In this document: positions 42,332 to 51,212 of the stretch, piece after piece
Numbering within the stretch: position 1 is the first letter of the stretch
Layout of the letters: each line of letters starts with the position of its first letter
Origin: Amycolatopsis sp.
Lineage (GTDB): Bacteria > Actinomycetota > Actinomycetes > Mycobacteriales > Pseudonocardiaceae
Reading direction: 5' to 3'
Length of the DNA stretch: 64,000 nucleotides
Assembly (NCBI RefSeq): GCF_025464955.1
Contig: NZ_JAODNM010000126.1
Span: forward strand, 80,762-144,761
Position numbers and translations under genes: made by a program
The notes under the pieces: generated by a model
What the model was told of the DNA's origin: nothing
Databases searched by the model: none
Seen by the model: the letters and a program-made list of their open reading frames with translations, nothing else

Positions 42332-44311
42332 ATGACGGGTCGGCTCGGCATCGACGACGTGGCCCCGGCGGTGAGCTGTGGTCGGTACCCGGCTAAAGCC
42401 GTTGTGGGCGAACACATTCCCGTTACAGCCACGGTGTGGCGCGAAGGACACGACGCCGTATCGGCGACGGTGTCCTGGAGAGGCCCCCACGACCGGGTTG
42501 CCAGACAGACCCGAATGGTGGAGCAGGGCACCGGGCTCGATGCGTTCGCAGCGATGATCGTCCCGGATACCGAAGGCCTGTGGACCTATCGGGTGGACGC
42601 TTGGAGCGACCCGTGGGCCACTTGGCGTCACGTCGTCGAGGTCAAGATCGCAGCCGGCCAGGGACCTGCCGAACTCGCCAACGATCTGGAGTCGGGGGCA
42701 CTGCTGCTGGACAGGGTGTCGCGACGCCCGGGCCGACGACTCGAGCGGATGACACTGGCCGGCGCGGCAACGGCGTTGCGCGACAACGAGCTCTCACTGT
42801 CCGAGCGCGTAGGACCAGCATCGTCGACGGCGGTGCGGGAGGTCATGTACGAACACCCGGTTCGTGAACTCATCACCAAAGGCAAACCGCTGAAGGTATG
42901 GGTCGACCGCGAACGTGCGGCTTTCGGTGCCTGGTACGAACTCTTCCCCCGGTCCACCGGCGGCACCGACGAGGCTGGTCGGCCGGTGCACGGCACGTTC
43001 GCCACCGCCGCCGCGGCGCTGGACCGCGTGGCGAAGATGGGTTTCGACGTCGTCTACCTTCCCCCGATCCATCCGATCGGCCAGTTGAACCGCAAGGGTC
43101 CCAACAACACCTTGATCACCGGGCCCGAAGACGTCGGTTCCCCGTGGGCGATCGGTTCGGACGAAGGCGGACACGACGCCATCCACCCCGAGCTCGGCAC
43201 GATCTCCGATTTCGACGCCTTCGTGGCGCGCGCGGCAGAACTGGGGATGGAGGTCGCGCTCGATCTGGCCCTGCAAGTCGCTCCTGATCATCCCTGGGTG
43301 GTGAAAAACCCCGAGTTCTTCACCACCCGACCTGATGGCTCGATCGCCTACGCGGAGAATCCTCCGAAGAAGTACCAGGACATCTATCCGGTCAACTTCG
43401 ACAACGATCCCCAAGGCATCTATGCCGAGGTGTTGCGGGTAGTACTCCACTGGGTGGGCCACGGGGTCCGGATCTTCAGGGTCGACAACCCCCACACCAA
43501 GCCACCGGACTTCTGGGCCTGGCTGATCAAGTCGGTCAAGGACGCGTACCCGGATGTGCTCTTCCTCGCCGAGGCGTTTACCCGCCCAGCACGCCTGTGG
43601 GGTTTGGCCAGGCTCGGTTTCACCCAGAGCTACACCTACTTCACCTGGCGCACGACGAAGGAAGAGTTGATCGAATTCGGCGTCGACCTGGTCGAGCATT
43701 GGGAGCAGGGTCGCCCGAACCTGTTCGTCAACACCCCGGACATCCTCCACGAATCCCTGCAGACGGGCGGTCCCGGCATGTTCGCGCTGCGGGCAGCGCT
43801 CGCGGCGACATTGTCGCCCACCTGGGGTGTCTACTCAGGCTACGAACTGTTCGAACACGAACCTGTCCGCGCAGGCAGTGAGGAGTACCTCAACTCGGAG
43901 AAGTACGAGTTGAGGCCACGTGATTTCGCCGGCGCACTGGCCGAGGGCCGGTCCCTTGAGCCGTGGTTGACCCGGCTCAACGCCGCACGGCGAGCGCACC
44001 CGGCACTACACCAGATGCGAACGCTGCGCTTCCACCACATCGACAACGACGCACTCTTGGCCTACTCGAAACAGGATCCGGAAACCGGGGACACCGTGGT
44101 CACCGTGGTCACCCTCGACCCCGGAGCGGCGCAAGAAGGCACTCTTTGGCTCGATCTGCCTTCATTGGGCTTCGAGTGGCACGAGCGGCTTATCGCGCAC
44201 GACGAGGTCACCGGCGAGACGTGGGACTGGGGACAGGCCAACTACGTGCGCCTCGAACCTTGGCGCGCGGTCGCTCACGTCGTCGGCGTACAACGCCGGC
44301 TCGCTATCTAG
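42332..44311 (+). CDS. glgE: Alpha-1,4-glucan:maltose-1-phosphate maltosyltransferase
   Basis: 659 aa, GH13_3. The N-terminal beta domain reads PAKAVVGEHIPVTATVWREG; a helical insert carries 'YEHPVRELITKGKPLKVWVD'. Catalytic domain: MGFDVVYLPPIHPIGQLNRK, DVGSPWAIGSDEGGHDAIHP, GVRIFRVDNPHTKPPDFW (nucleophile Asp385), LFLAEAFTRPARL (acid/base Glu414) and 'GPGMFALRAALAATLSPTWG'. The Asp-Glu spacing of 29 equals that of mycobacterial GlgE (Asp394/Glu423). It extends alpha-1,4-glucan with maltosyl units from maltose-1-phosphate. Confidence 0.97.
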   Translation: MTGRLGIDDVAPAVSCGRYPAKAVVGEHIPVTATVWREGHDAVSATVSWRGPHDRVARQTRMVEQGTGLDAFAAMIVPDTEGLWTYRVDAWSDPWATWRHVVEVKIAAGQGPAELANDLESGALLLDRVSRRPGRRLERMTLAGAATALRDNELSLSERVGPASSTAVREVMYEHPVRELITKGKPLKVWVDRERAAFGAWYELFPRSTGGTDEAGRPVHGTFATAAAALDRVAKMGFDVVYLPPIHPIGQLNRKGPNNTLITGPEDVGSPWAIGSDEGGHDAIHPELGTISDFDAFVARAAELGMEVALDLALQVAPDHPWVVKNPEFFTTRPDGSIAYAENPPKKYQDIYPVNFDNDPQGIYAEVLRVVLHWVGHGVRIFRVDNPHTKPPDFWAWLIKSVKDAYPDVLFLAEAFTRPARLWGLARLGFTQSYTYFTWRTTKEELIEFGVDLVEHWEQGRPNLFVNTPDILHESLQTGGPGMFALRAALAATLSPTWGVYSGYELFEHEPVRAGSEEYLNSEKYELRPRDFAGALAEGRSLEPWLTRLNAARRAHPALHQMRTLRFHHIDNDALLAYSKQDPETGDTVVTVVTLDPGAAQEGTLWLDLPSLGFEWHERLIAHDEVTGETWDWGQANYVRLEPWRAVAHVVGVQRRLAI

Positions 44312-44407
44312 CCCGGGACAAGACAGTCCCGTAGACAACCCCGCGTCCACAAGGTACGCAGGGGCGGATCGAACGCACCCCCGATGAGGTGGGACGAGGT
44401 GGAACCC

Positions 44408-46213
44408 ATGGACGACAACCCCCGACCCGACGCGGCGCTCGGCCTGGACGGTGTGCCGCACACCGGTGAGACGATGACGCCCGACGGCATGCTGGTCGAA
44501 CCCCAGGCTGAAGACTTCCTTTCCGCGGAACAGGCACCCAAGGACCCCGACTGGTTCAAAGGCGCGGTCTTCTACGAGGTTCTGGTTCGTGCCTTCCGCG
44601 ATTCCAACGGCGATGGCACCGGCGATCTGCGAGGTCTGGCCAGCAAGCTCGACTACCTCGCCTGGCTCGGTATCGACTGCCTGTGGCTTCCGCCGTTCTA
44701 CGCCTCGCCTTTGCGGGACGGCGGCTACGACATCAGTGACTTCCGTGCGGTCCTCCCCGAGTTCGGCAGCGTCGACGACTTCGTCTTGCTGCTCAACGAA
44801 GCCCACAAGCGCGGTATCCGGGTCATTACCGACCTCGTACTGAACCACACCTCCGATGCCCATCCCTGGTTCCAGCAGTCGCGGATGGAACCCGACGGCC
44901 CCTACGGCAACTACTACGTGTGGAGCGATGACGACTCCCGCTACTCCGATGCTCGGATCATCTTCGTCGACACCGAAACTTCGAACTGGACCTACGACCC
45001 GGTACGAGGGCAGTTCTACTGGCACCGGTTCTTCGCGCACCAACCCGACCTGAACTTCGAGAACCCGGATGTCCAGGAAGCGATGATCGATACTCTGCGG
45101 TTCTGGCTGGACCTGGGTATCGACGGCTTCAGGCTCGACGCCGTGCCTTACCTGTTCGAACAGGAAGGCACCAACTGCGAGAACCTGCCCCGGACCCACG
45201 AATTTCTCAAACGCTGCCGCAAGGTCGTCGACGAGGAGTACCCGGGCCGGATCTTGCTCGCCGAAGCCAACCAATGGCCGTCAGACGTCGTCGAGTACTT
45301 CGGCGACCCGGCCGTAGGCGGCGACGAGTGCCACATGGCGTTCCACTTCCCGCTCATGCCCCGCATCTTCATGGCCGTCCGACGCGAGTCCCGGTTCCCG
45401 ATCTCCGAGATCCTCGCGCAGACGCCCAAGATTCCCGACGGCACGCAATGGGGCATCTTCCTGCGTAACCACGACGAGCTCACCCTCGAAATGGTCAGCG
45501 ACGAAGAACGCGACTACATGTACGCGGAATATGCCAAGGACCCGCGGATGAAGGCCAACATCGGCATCCGCCGACGACTCGCGCCGCTGCTGGACAACGA
45601 TCGCAACCAGCAGGAACTGTTCACCGCCATGCTGCTCAGCCTGCCCGGTTCACCCGTTCTGTACTACGGTGACGAGATCGGCATGGGAGACAACATCTGG
45701 CTCGGAGACCGCGACGCGGTCCGGACGCCGATGCAGTGGACTCCCGATCGCAACGCGGGGTTCTCCAGTTGCGACCCCGGCCGCATCTACCTGCCCGTGA
45801 CTATGGACGCCACCTACGGCTACCAGGCGATCAACGTCGAAGCGCAGACCAACAACGCCTCGTCGCTGCTGAACTGGACCCGCCGCATGATCGAGGTCCG
45901 CAAGCAGCACCACGCCTTCGCCGAGGGCGAGTTCATCGAGCTGGGCGGTTCCAACCCCAGCGTGCTGGCCTACAAACGGCGCTGGATCAGGCCAGACGGC
46001 AAACTTGATGTCGTACTGTGCGTCAACAACCTTTCCCGGTTCCCGCAGCCGGTCGAACTGGACCTGTCGGAGCATCGCGGGAGCACGCCGGTGGAGCTCA
46101 CCGGCGGCGTGCGCTTTCCCGACATCGGTGAGCTGTCGTACCTGCTGACCCTGCCGGGCCACGGTTTCTACTGGTTCCAGCTGGTCGAGGACAACGAAGG
46201 CGACACGAGGTAA
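44408..46213 (+). CDS. treS: Trehalose synthase (maltose-trehalose isomerase)
   Basis: 601 aa from ATG 44408, GAGGTGG upstream. GH13: VFYEVLVRAFRDSNGDGTGD, DLVLNHTSDAHPWFQQSRME, DGFRLDAVPYLFEQEGTNCE (nucleophile Asp244), ILLAEANQWPSDVVEYFGDP (acid/base Glu286) and FLRNHDELTLEMVSDEERDY. It interconverts trehalose and maltose and in this pathway feeds maltose to Mak. The maltokinase gene follows 4 bases later, so the two are coupled; in many actinobacteria they are fused, here they are separate. Confidence 0.97.
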   Translation: MDDNPRPDAALGLDGVPHTGETMTPDGMLVEPQAEDFLSAEQAPKDPDWFKGAVFYEVLVRAFRDSNGDGTGDLRGLASKLDYLAWLGIDCLWLPPFYASPLRDGGYDISDFRAVLPEFGSVDDFVLLLNEAHKRGIRVITDLVLNHTSDAHPWFQQSRMEPDGPYGNYYVWSDDDSRYSDARIIFVDTETSNWTYDPVRGQFYWHRFFAHQPDLNFENPDVQEAMIDTLRFWLDLGIDGFRLDAVPYLFEQEGTNCENLPRTHEFLKRCRKVVDEEYPGRILLAEANQWPSDVVEYFGDPAVGGDECHMAFHFPLMPRIFMAVRRESRFPISEILAQTPKIPDGTQWGIFLRNHDELTLEMVSDEERDYMYAEYAKDPRMKANIGIRRRLAPLLDNDRNQQELFTAMLLSLPGSPVLYYGDEIGMGDNIWLGDRDAVRTPMQWTPDRNAGFSSCDPGRIYLPVTMDATYGYQAINVEAQTNNASSLLNWTRRMIEVRKQHHAFAEGEFIELGGSNPSVLAYKRRWIRPDGKLDVVLCVNNLSRFPQPVELDLSEHRGSTPVELTGGVRFPDIGELSYLLTLPGHGFYWFQLVEDNEGDTR

Positions 46214-46217
46214 CCAC

Positions 46218-47600
46218 GTGACCGAACCCCACGAACTAGTCAGCCGGCTTGTCACGCATCTGGCCGAGTGGCTCCCGGCCCAGCGGTGGTTCGCCGGCAA
46301 GGACCGACCGATCACCGCGGTGAACGCGCTGAACACCACGGTGCTGCTCGGCGGTGACCCGTTGTTGCTGCACGTGGTCGTGGACGTGGTGCAGGACGAC
46401 CGCCACGAGCCGTACCAACTGCTCATCGGCAGCCGGGCCCAGCTGCCCGAGCACCTGGGCTCCAGCTGGATCGGCGCCGAGGCGGGCTTGCCCTGCTACG
46501 AGGCGAGTGGCGACGGGGATCTCACTGCGTGTCTGCTGGACTTCATCAGAACAGGCCACCAGGTCGGATCGCTGCGGTTCTCCGCCGAACCCGGCATCGA
46601 ACTGCCCCAGGACCTGCGAGCCAGGCCGATCACCTCCGAACAGAGCAACACCTCCCTGGTCTACGGCAATCAGTACATCTTGAAGCTGTTCCGCAAGCTC
46701 ACCACCGGCGCGAACCCGGATCTACTTCTGCACCGCGCGCTCCGGGAGGTCGGGTGTGAACACATCGCGGAGCCACTCGGGTCGATCATCGGCGAACTCG
46801 ACGGCGAACCGACGACCATCGGCTTGCTCCAGCAGTTCCTGCCCGACGCGGTCGACGGCTGGGCGATGGCCACGACCAGCGTCCGGGACCTCTTGGCGGA
46901 CCCTGACCAGCATCCCGACGAGGTCGGCGGCGATTTCGCAGGTGAGTCGCACCGGCTGGGGCATGCCGTCGCCACGGTGCACGCCGACCTTCAGCGCGCG
47001 CTGGGGCAGCAACCAGCCGACTCCGCGGAGTTCGAGCGGACAGCCAAGGCGATGCTCGATCGCCTGGATACCGTCGTCGAGAGTGTGGCGGAACTGGCCG
47101 AGCATGTTCCGGCGCTGCGCGCGGCCTTCGAGAAACTGCGCGAAGCCGGTGACGGCATGTTCATGCAGTACGTGCACGGAGACCTGCACCTCGGCCAGGT
47201 ACTCAGGACGGTCAACGGATGGTTGCTCATCGATTTCGAAGGTGAGCCCGCCGCGCCGGTCGCGGAACGGACGGCGCTGCGCTCCCCCCTACGAGACGTC
47301 GCCGGAATGCTGCGGTCATTCGACTACGCGGCGTACCAAATGCTCGTCGGCCAGCCAGAAGACCCGACACTGACCGAGCGGGCGCTCGAGTGGGCCCGAC
47401 GCAACCGTGCGGCGTTCTGTGAGGGATACGCCGAGGCCGCAGCCGAATCGATCGGCGACCCACGCGATCATGCCGAGCTGCTTCGCGCGTTCGAGCTGGA
47501 CAAGGCGGTCTACGAGGTTTCCTACGAGCACGCGAACCGGCCCGAGTGGCTGACCATCCCCCTGTCGTCGATCGCCCGGATAACCGAAGGAAGCGAGTGA
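46218..47600 (+). CDS. mak: Maltokinase
   Basis: 460 aa, GTG start. The N-terminal cap (LAEWLPAQRWFAGKDRPITA) is followed by a bilobed kinase-like fold: 'NTSLVYGNQYILKLFRKLT' (ATP-binding Lys), YVHGDLHLGQVLRTVNGWLL (catalytic loop HGDLHLGQ) and LIDFEGEPAAPVAERTALRS (metal-binding D-F-E). It phosphorylates maltose with ATP to maltose-1-phosphate, the GlgE donor. Its stop overlaps the glgB start (GTGA). Confidence 0.96.
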   Translation: MTEPHELVSRLVTHLAEWLPAQRWFAGKDRPITAVNALNTTVLLGGDPLLLHVVVDVVQDDRHEPYQLLIGSRAQLPEHLGSSWIGAEAGLPCYEASGDGDLTACLLDFIRTGHQVGSLRFSAEPGIELPQDLRARPITSEQSNTSLVYGNQYILKLFRKLTTGANPDLLLHRALREVGCEHIAEPLGSIIGELDGEPTTIGLLQQFLPDAVDGWAMATTSVRDLLADPDQHPDEVGGDFAGESHRLGHAVATVHADLQRALGQQPADSAEFERTAKAMLDRLDTVVESVAELAEHVPALRAAFEKLREAGDGMFMQYVHGDLHLGQVLRTVNGWLLIDFEGEPAAPVAERTALRSPLRDVAGMLRSFDYAAYQMLVGQPEDPTLTERALEWARRNRAAFCEGYAEAAAESIGDPRDHAELLRAFELDKAVYEVSYEHANRPEWLTIPLSSIARITEGSE

Positions 47601-49810
47601 AGGACGTGAACGCGATCCCAGCCGAACTCCCCGAGGCGGCGCCGTCGCCGGAGGACGTGGACCGGCTGCTGGCCGGATCACACCACGATCCGCACTCCGT
47701 GCTCGGTGTACACCGGGTCAAGAACGGAATCGTCGCGCGGGCGCTGCGCCCCGGCGCGACGTCGGTGGACGTCGTGGCCGGCGATCGCCGATTCCCGCTG
47801 GACAGGGTGGTCGACGGCTTGTTCGCCGGCGTGCTGCCCGAGCACCCCGGCGACTACCGGCTGGAGATCGACTACTCCGGGCATCCGGTCACCCTGGACG
47901 ACGCATACCGGTGGCTACCCACGGTCGGCGAGCTGGACCGGCACCTGATCGGTGAGGGACGCCACGAGCGGCTGTGGGACGTCCTCGGCGCGCATGTCCG
48001 CAGCTACGACACCCCAAGCGGCACTGTCGAGGGCGTGTCGTTCGCGGTGTGGGCGCCGACCGCTCGCGGTGTCCGCGTGATCGGCGACTTCGACGGCTGG
48101 GATGGCCGCGCAAACCCGATGCGCTCCTTGGGTTCCTCGGGCATCTGGGAGATTTTCATCCCGGGCGTCGCGACCGGCGCACACTACAAGTTCCGCATTC
48201 TCGGCGCCGATGGCAGCTGGCACGAAAAGGCCGACCCGATGGCGTTCGCCACCGAGAAGCCGCCTGCCACCGCGTCAGTCGTGACGACGTCGGAGTACAC
48301 GTGGGGCGACGCGGAGTGGGAAGCCAAGCGCGAAGCCACGAACTGGACGAACGCACCCGTCAGCGTCTACGAAGTCCACTTGGCGTCGTGGCGGCAAGGC
48401 CTGGACTACCGGGAGATGGCCGAGCAACTCGCTGACTACGTCATCGAGACCGGCTTCACGCACGTGGAGCTGCTTCCGGTGTCCGAGCACCCGTTCGGCG
48501 GCTCATGGGGATACCAGGTCACCTCCTACTACGCACCGACGTCCCGATTCGGCACCCCGGACGACTTCCGATACTTCGTCGATCTGTTGCACCAGCGCGG
48601 TATCGGGGTGCTGGTGGACTGGGTGCCCGCGCATTTCCCCCGCGACAGCTGGGCGCTCGCGCGGTTCGACGGGACCCCGCTGTACGAACACGCCGACCCC
48701 CGCCGCGGCGAGCAGCCGGACTGGGGCACGCTCGTATTCGACTTCGGCCGCAACGAGGTCCGGAACTTCCTCGTCGCCAACGCGCTGTTCTGGATCGAGG
48801 AATTCCACCTCGACGGCCTTCGCGTGGACGCCGTCGCGTCGATGCTGTATCTCGACTACTCGCGAAAGGAAGGCGAGTGGCTGCCGAACCAATACGGCGG
48901 CCGCGAGAACCTGGACGCGGTGAAGTTCCTGCAGGAGCTGAACGCGACTGTTTACAAGCGGCATCCCGGGGTACTGATGGTCGCCGAGGAATCGACGGCG
49001 TGGCCCGGCGTCACCCGGCCCACGCATTTGGGCGGCCTCGGCTTCGGCTTCAAGTGGAACATGGGCTGGATGCACGACACGCTGCACTACCTTGGCCGTG
49101 AAGCGGTGCACCGATCCTTCCACCACAACGAGATGACGTTCTCGCTCGTATACGCGTGGAGCGAGAACTTCGTGCTGCCGCTTTCGCATGACGAGGTCGT
49201 ACACGGCAAAGGCTCGCTGTGGCAACGGATGCCGGGCGACGACTGGAACAAGGCGGCCGGGTTGCGCGCGCTGCTGGCGTTCATGTGGGCCCACCCAGGC
49301 AAGCAGCTGTTGTTCATGGGCGGCGAGTTCGGCCAGGAGCGGGAGTGGTCAGAGTCTCGTTCGCTGGACTGGGCGTTGCTCGACCAGCCGTTGCATCAGG
49401 GCGTGCGAAGCCTGCTCGGCGATCTCAACAGCGTGTACCGATCTTCGCCGGCGTTGTTCAGCGCGGACAGCAAGCCGGAGGGTTTCCGGTGGATCGACGC
49501 GAACGACTCCGGTGGCAACGTGCTGAGTTTCCTGCGCATCGGTGAGGACGGCTCGCAGGTCGCGTGCGTGGCGAACTTCTCCGGGTCTCCACACCACGAC
49601 TATCGGGTGGGCCTGCCGTCAGCCGGCCGATGGCGCGAGGTGGTCAACACCGACGCCGTGGCATACGGCGGTTCCGGTGTTGGCAATCTCGGCATGGTCG
49701 AAGTCGAAGCCAAGCCTTGGCACGGCCAGCCCGCGTCAGCGATCCTGCAGCTGCCACCGAGCGGCGTGCTGTGGCTAGCCCCGGAAGCGGACGCGGACGT
49801 AGAGGCGTGA
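47597..49810 (+). CDS. glgB: 1,4-alpha-glucan branching enzyme
   Basis: 737 aa, GTG start overlapping mak. Two N-terminal CBM48-like modules (LLAGSHHDPHSVLGVH; VSFAVWAPTARGVRVIGDFD), then GH13_9: VYEVHLASWRQGLDYREMAE, VELLPVSEHPFGGSWGYQVT, DGLRVDAVASMLYLDYSRKE (nucleophile Asp411), MVAEESTAWPGVTRPTHLGG (acid/base Glu464), 'LPLSHDEVVHGKGSL' and FMGGEFGQEREW. It introduces alpha-1,6 branches into GlgE product. It is the last gene of the locus, followed by a strong terminator. Confidence 0.97.
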   Translation: MKDVNAIPAELPEAAPSPEDVDRLLAGSHHDPHSVLGVHRVKNGIVARALRPGATSVDVVAGDRRFPLDRVVDGLFAGVLPEHPGDYRLEIDYSGHPVTLDDAYRWLPTVGELDRHLIGEGRHERLWDVLGAHVRSYDTPSGTVEGVSFAVWAPTARGVRVIGDFDGWDGRANPMRSLGSSGIWEIFIPGVATGAHYKFRILGADGSWHEKADPMAFATEKPPATASVVTTSEYTWGDAEWEAKREATNWTNAPVSVYEVHLASWRQGLDYREMAEQLADYVIETGFTHVELLPVSEHPFGGSWGYQVTSYYAPTSRFGTPDDFRYFVDLLHQRGIGVLVDWVPAHFPRDSWALARFDGTPLYEHADPRRGEQPDWGTLVFDFGRNEVRNFLVANALFWIEEFHLDGLRVDAVASMLYLDYSRKEGEWLPNQYGGRENLDAVKFLQELNATVYKRHPGVLMVAEESTAWPGVTRPTHLGGLGFGFKWNMGWMHDTLHYLGREAVHRSFHHNEMTFSLVYAWSENFVLPLSHDEVVHGKGSLWQRMPGDDWNKAAGLRALLAFMWAHPGKQLLFMGGEFGQEREWSESRSLDWALLDQPLHQGVRSLLGDLNSVYRSSPALFSADSKPEGFRWIDANDSGGNVLSFLRIGEDGSQVACVANFSGSPHHDYRVGLPSAGRWREVVNTDAVAYGGSGVGNLGMVEVEAKPWHGQPASAILQLPPSGVLWLAPEADADVEA

Positions 49811-49816
49811 GACGTC

Positions 49817-49853
49817 GCTAGCTCGGTGACGTCGAAAACGTCACCGAGCTAGC
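49817..49853. terminator. Strong terminator after glgB
   Basis: A perfect 16-bp stem, GCTAGCTCGGTGACGT (49817-49832) with ACGTCACCGAGCTAGC (49838-49853), and a 5-base loop. It begins 7 bases after the glgB stop. It lacks a T-tract, but stem length makes a terminator very likely. Confidence 0.82.
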
Positions 49854-49899
49854 ACGCTCAAGGAAGTCTGTAGCCAAAGCCGAAGGTCCGCTCAGCGCA

Positions 49900-50103
49900 T
49901 CACACTGCCACAGCGACCAGTTCGCGATGGTGTCGAGGTACGTCGACCTCGTCGAGCACTGCGGCGGCGAGGTCGGCATATGAGAACGGACGCCCACCGT
50001 CGGGCAGAACCTGGCGTCCGCCGATCCGATACCGGCCAGACCGTTCGGTTGTGTCGCCGAGAACGGCCGGCGGTGGCGCGACCACCAGCCAATCGATGGT
50101 CGC
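49900..50103 (-). pseudogene. C-terminal fragment of an NAD(P)-binding (NmrA/SDR-type) oxidoreductase
   Basis: About 68 codons: TIDWLVVAPPPAVLGDTTER, SGRYRIGGRQVLPDGGRPFS and YADLAAAVLDEVDVPRHHRE, then a stop. 'P-G-RYR-G----P----G-S-I-----A-A--DE---P-H' is the C-terminal signature of atypical SDRs with an NAD(P)H-binding domain (YwnB/NmrA type). The Rossmann N-terminal part is missing; the MarR gene abuts the break. Confidence 0.68.
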
Positions 50104-50109
50104 ACGGCC

Positions 50110-50592
50110 TCAGCGACCCAACGCACCATCGTCCACCGAAGCCACCGATGAGAGCGCGTTCTTGCGCAGAAGCGCGACGCTCCGCAAAGCGGCACGGAGG
50201 TCTTCGGACTCTTCGCCGAAAAATCGGGTGTCCACCTCACGTGCGACCGCAGTCGCCTGCCTGGTCAACACTCGCCCGGCGGAGGTCAAGGCCAATCGCA
50301 GTGCACGAGCATCGGATTCGTGCGCACGCCGATCCACCAATCCCCGTTCCTCGAGCGTGCGCACGACCTTGGAGGTCATCATCCGGTCCGCACCCGCCTG
50401 GCGAGCGACCTCCTGCTGGGTCGGCGGACCATCGAGGTGCTCCAGCCACCCGACCGACGCCAGGAGCAGGAACTGCGTCGGGGTCAGTCCCAGCGGCCGC
50501 AAGCGGTTGTCGAGTTCTGCCCGCCAGGTCAACGCCGCGTGATGCAACCAGAACCCGGCCGACAGCAGGGGGCCGGATTCCCGATCCGTCAT
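50110..50592 (-). CDS. MarR-family transcriptional regulator
   Basis: 160 aa. The winged helix is 'LDNRLRPLGLTPTQFLLLAS', TQQEVARQAGADRMMTSKVV, RTLEERGLVDRRAHESDARA and LRLALTSAGRVLTRQATAVA. The start at 50592 overlaps the SRPBCC stop (ATGA); the pair is one operon read from the promoter at ~51030. It probably binds the 47-bp inverted repeat upstream and represses its own operon, responding to a phenolic or toxic ligand, perhaps one bound by the SRPBCC partner. Confidence 0.9.
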   Translation of the reverse strand: MTDRESGPLLSAGFWLHHAALTWRAELDNRLRPLGLTPTQFLLLASVGWLEHLDGPPTQQEVARQAGADRMMTSKVVRTLEERGLVDRRAHESDARALRLALTSAGRVLTRQATAVAREVDTRFFGEESEDLRAALRSVALLRKNALSSVASVDDGALGR

Positions 50593-51020
50593 GACGCTGC
50601 CGCGTACCGCGCGGCAGCGATCTCGAGCGCCGTGAAGGTCTTGAGCATGTCCCGGCGGATGCGGCGACCGAAGTAGAAGCGAAACAGCGGCACCAGAGGA
50701 CCGGTGACGCGCACCGTTTTCACACACCGGACCCGCCCGTCCCCTAACGCTTCGAAGACGTTCTCACCAGCGAGTTTCCCTCCGGGCAGGGCACATTCCG
50801 ACGCCCAAATGCTCCGCTCGGTGACGTCGGTGATCGTCCACGTCGTCGCCGGTCCGCCGTGAGGCTTCGACCAGCCGGTGCCGCCGGGGGCGAATGCTCC
50901 GTCGAGCCGTGCCTCCTCCTCATGCGGATCCCAGCTCGCCCAACGGTTCACATCGACGGCGACAGCCCAGATCGCCGACAGGTCTCCCCTGATGGTCTTT
51001 TCTGCCGAGATCAGGTGCAT
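50589..51020 (-). CDS. SRPBCC-family (polyketide cyclase-like) protein
   Basis: 143 aa from ATG 51020, with AAGGAG just upstream, whose first bases belong to the inverted repeat. 'IRGDLSAIWAVAVDVNRWAS' and WDPHEEEARLDGAFAPGGTG, with a C-terminal FYFGRRIRRDMLKTFTALEI helix, are typical of the START/Bet v1-like ligand-binding fold. Such proteins bind or cyclise hydrophobic ligands; the ligand is unknown. It is the first gene of the operon with MarR. Confidence 0.85.
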   Translation of the reverse strand: MHLISAEKTIRGDLSAIWAVAVDVNRWASWDPHEEEARLDGAFAPGGTGWSKPHGGPATTWTITDVTERSIWASECALPGGKLAGENVFEALGDGRVRCVKTVRVTGPLVPLFRFYFGRRIRRDMLKTFTALEIAAARYAAAS

Positions 51021-51030
51021 CGCCGACTCC

Positions 51031-51077
51031 TTGATAGTTGTTGCGACTACATTATCGGTAGTCGCGACAACTATCAA
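51031..51077. promoter_or_regulatory. 47-bp inverted repeat, candidate MarR operator
   Basis: The left arm TTGATAGTTGTTGCGACTAC (51031-51050) and the reverse complement of the right arm (51058-51077) TTGATAGTTGTCGCGACTAC differ at one base; the spacer is ATTATCG. It ends 11 bases from the SRPBCC start codon. Each 20-bp arm is long enough to hold a MarR dimer site, so cooperative binding is plausible. Confidence 0.7.
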
Positions 51078-51212
51078 GGAACGATCCAGCCGGCGATGCG
51101 CGAAAGCCCTCGACCGAAGATGGGCTGATCTCGTCAGTGCCTTGTAGGGCATATGCTGTCTATGGCATATTGCGAGGTGATCACCGCAAGCCGACTACCA
51201 CAAGGAGAGCCG

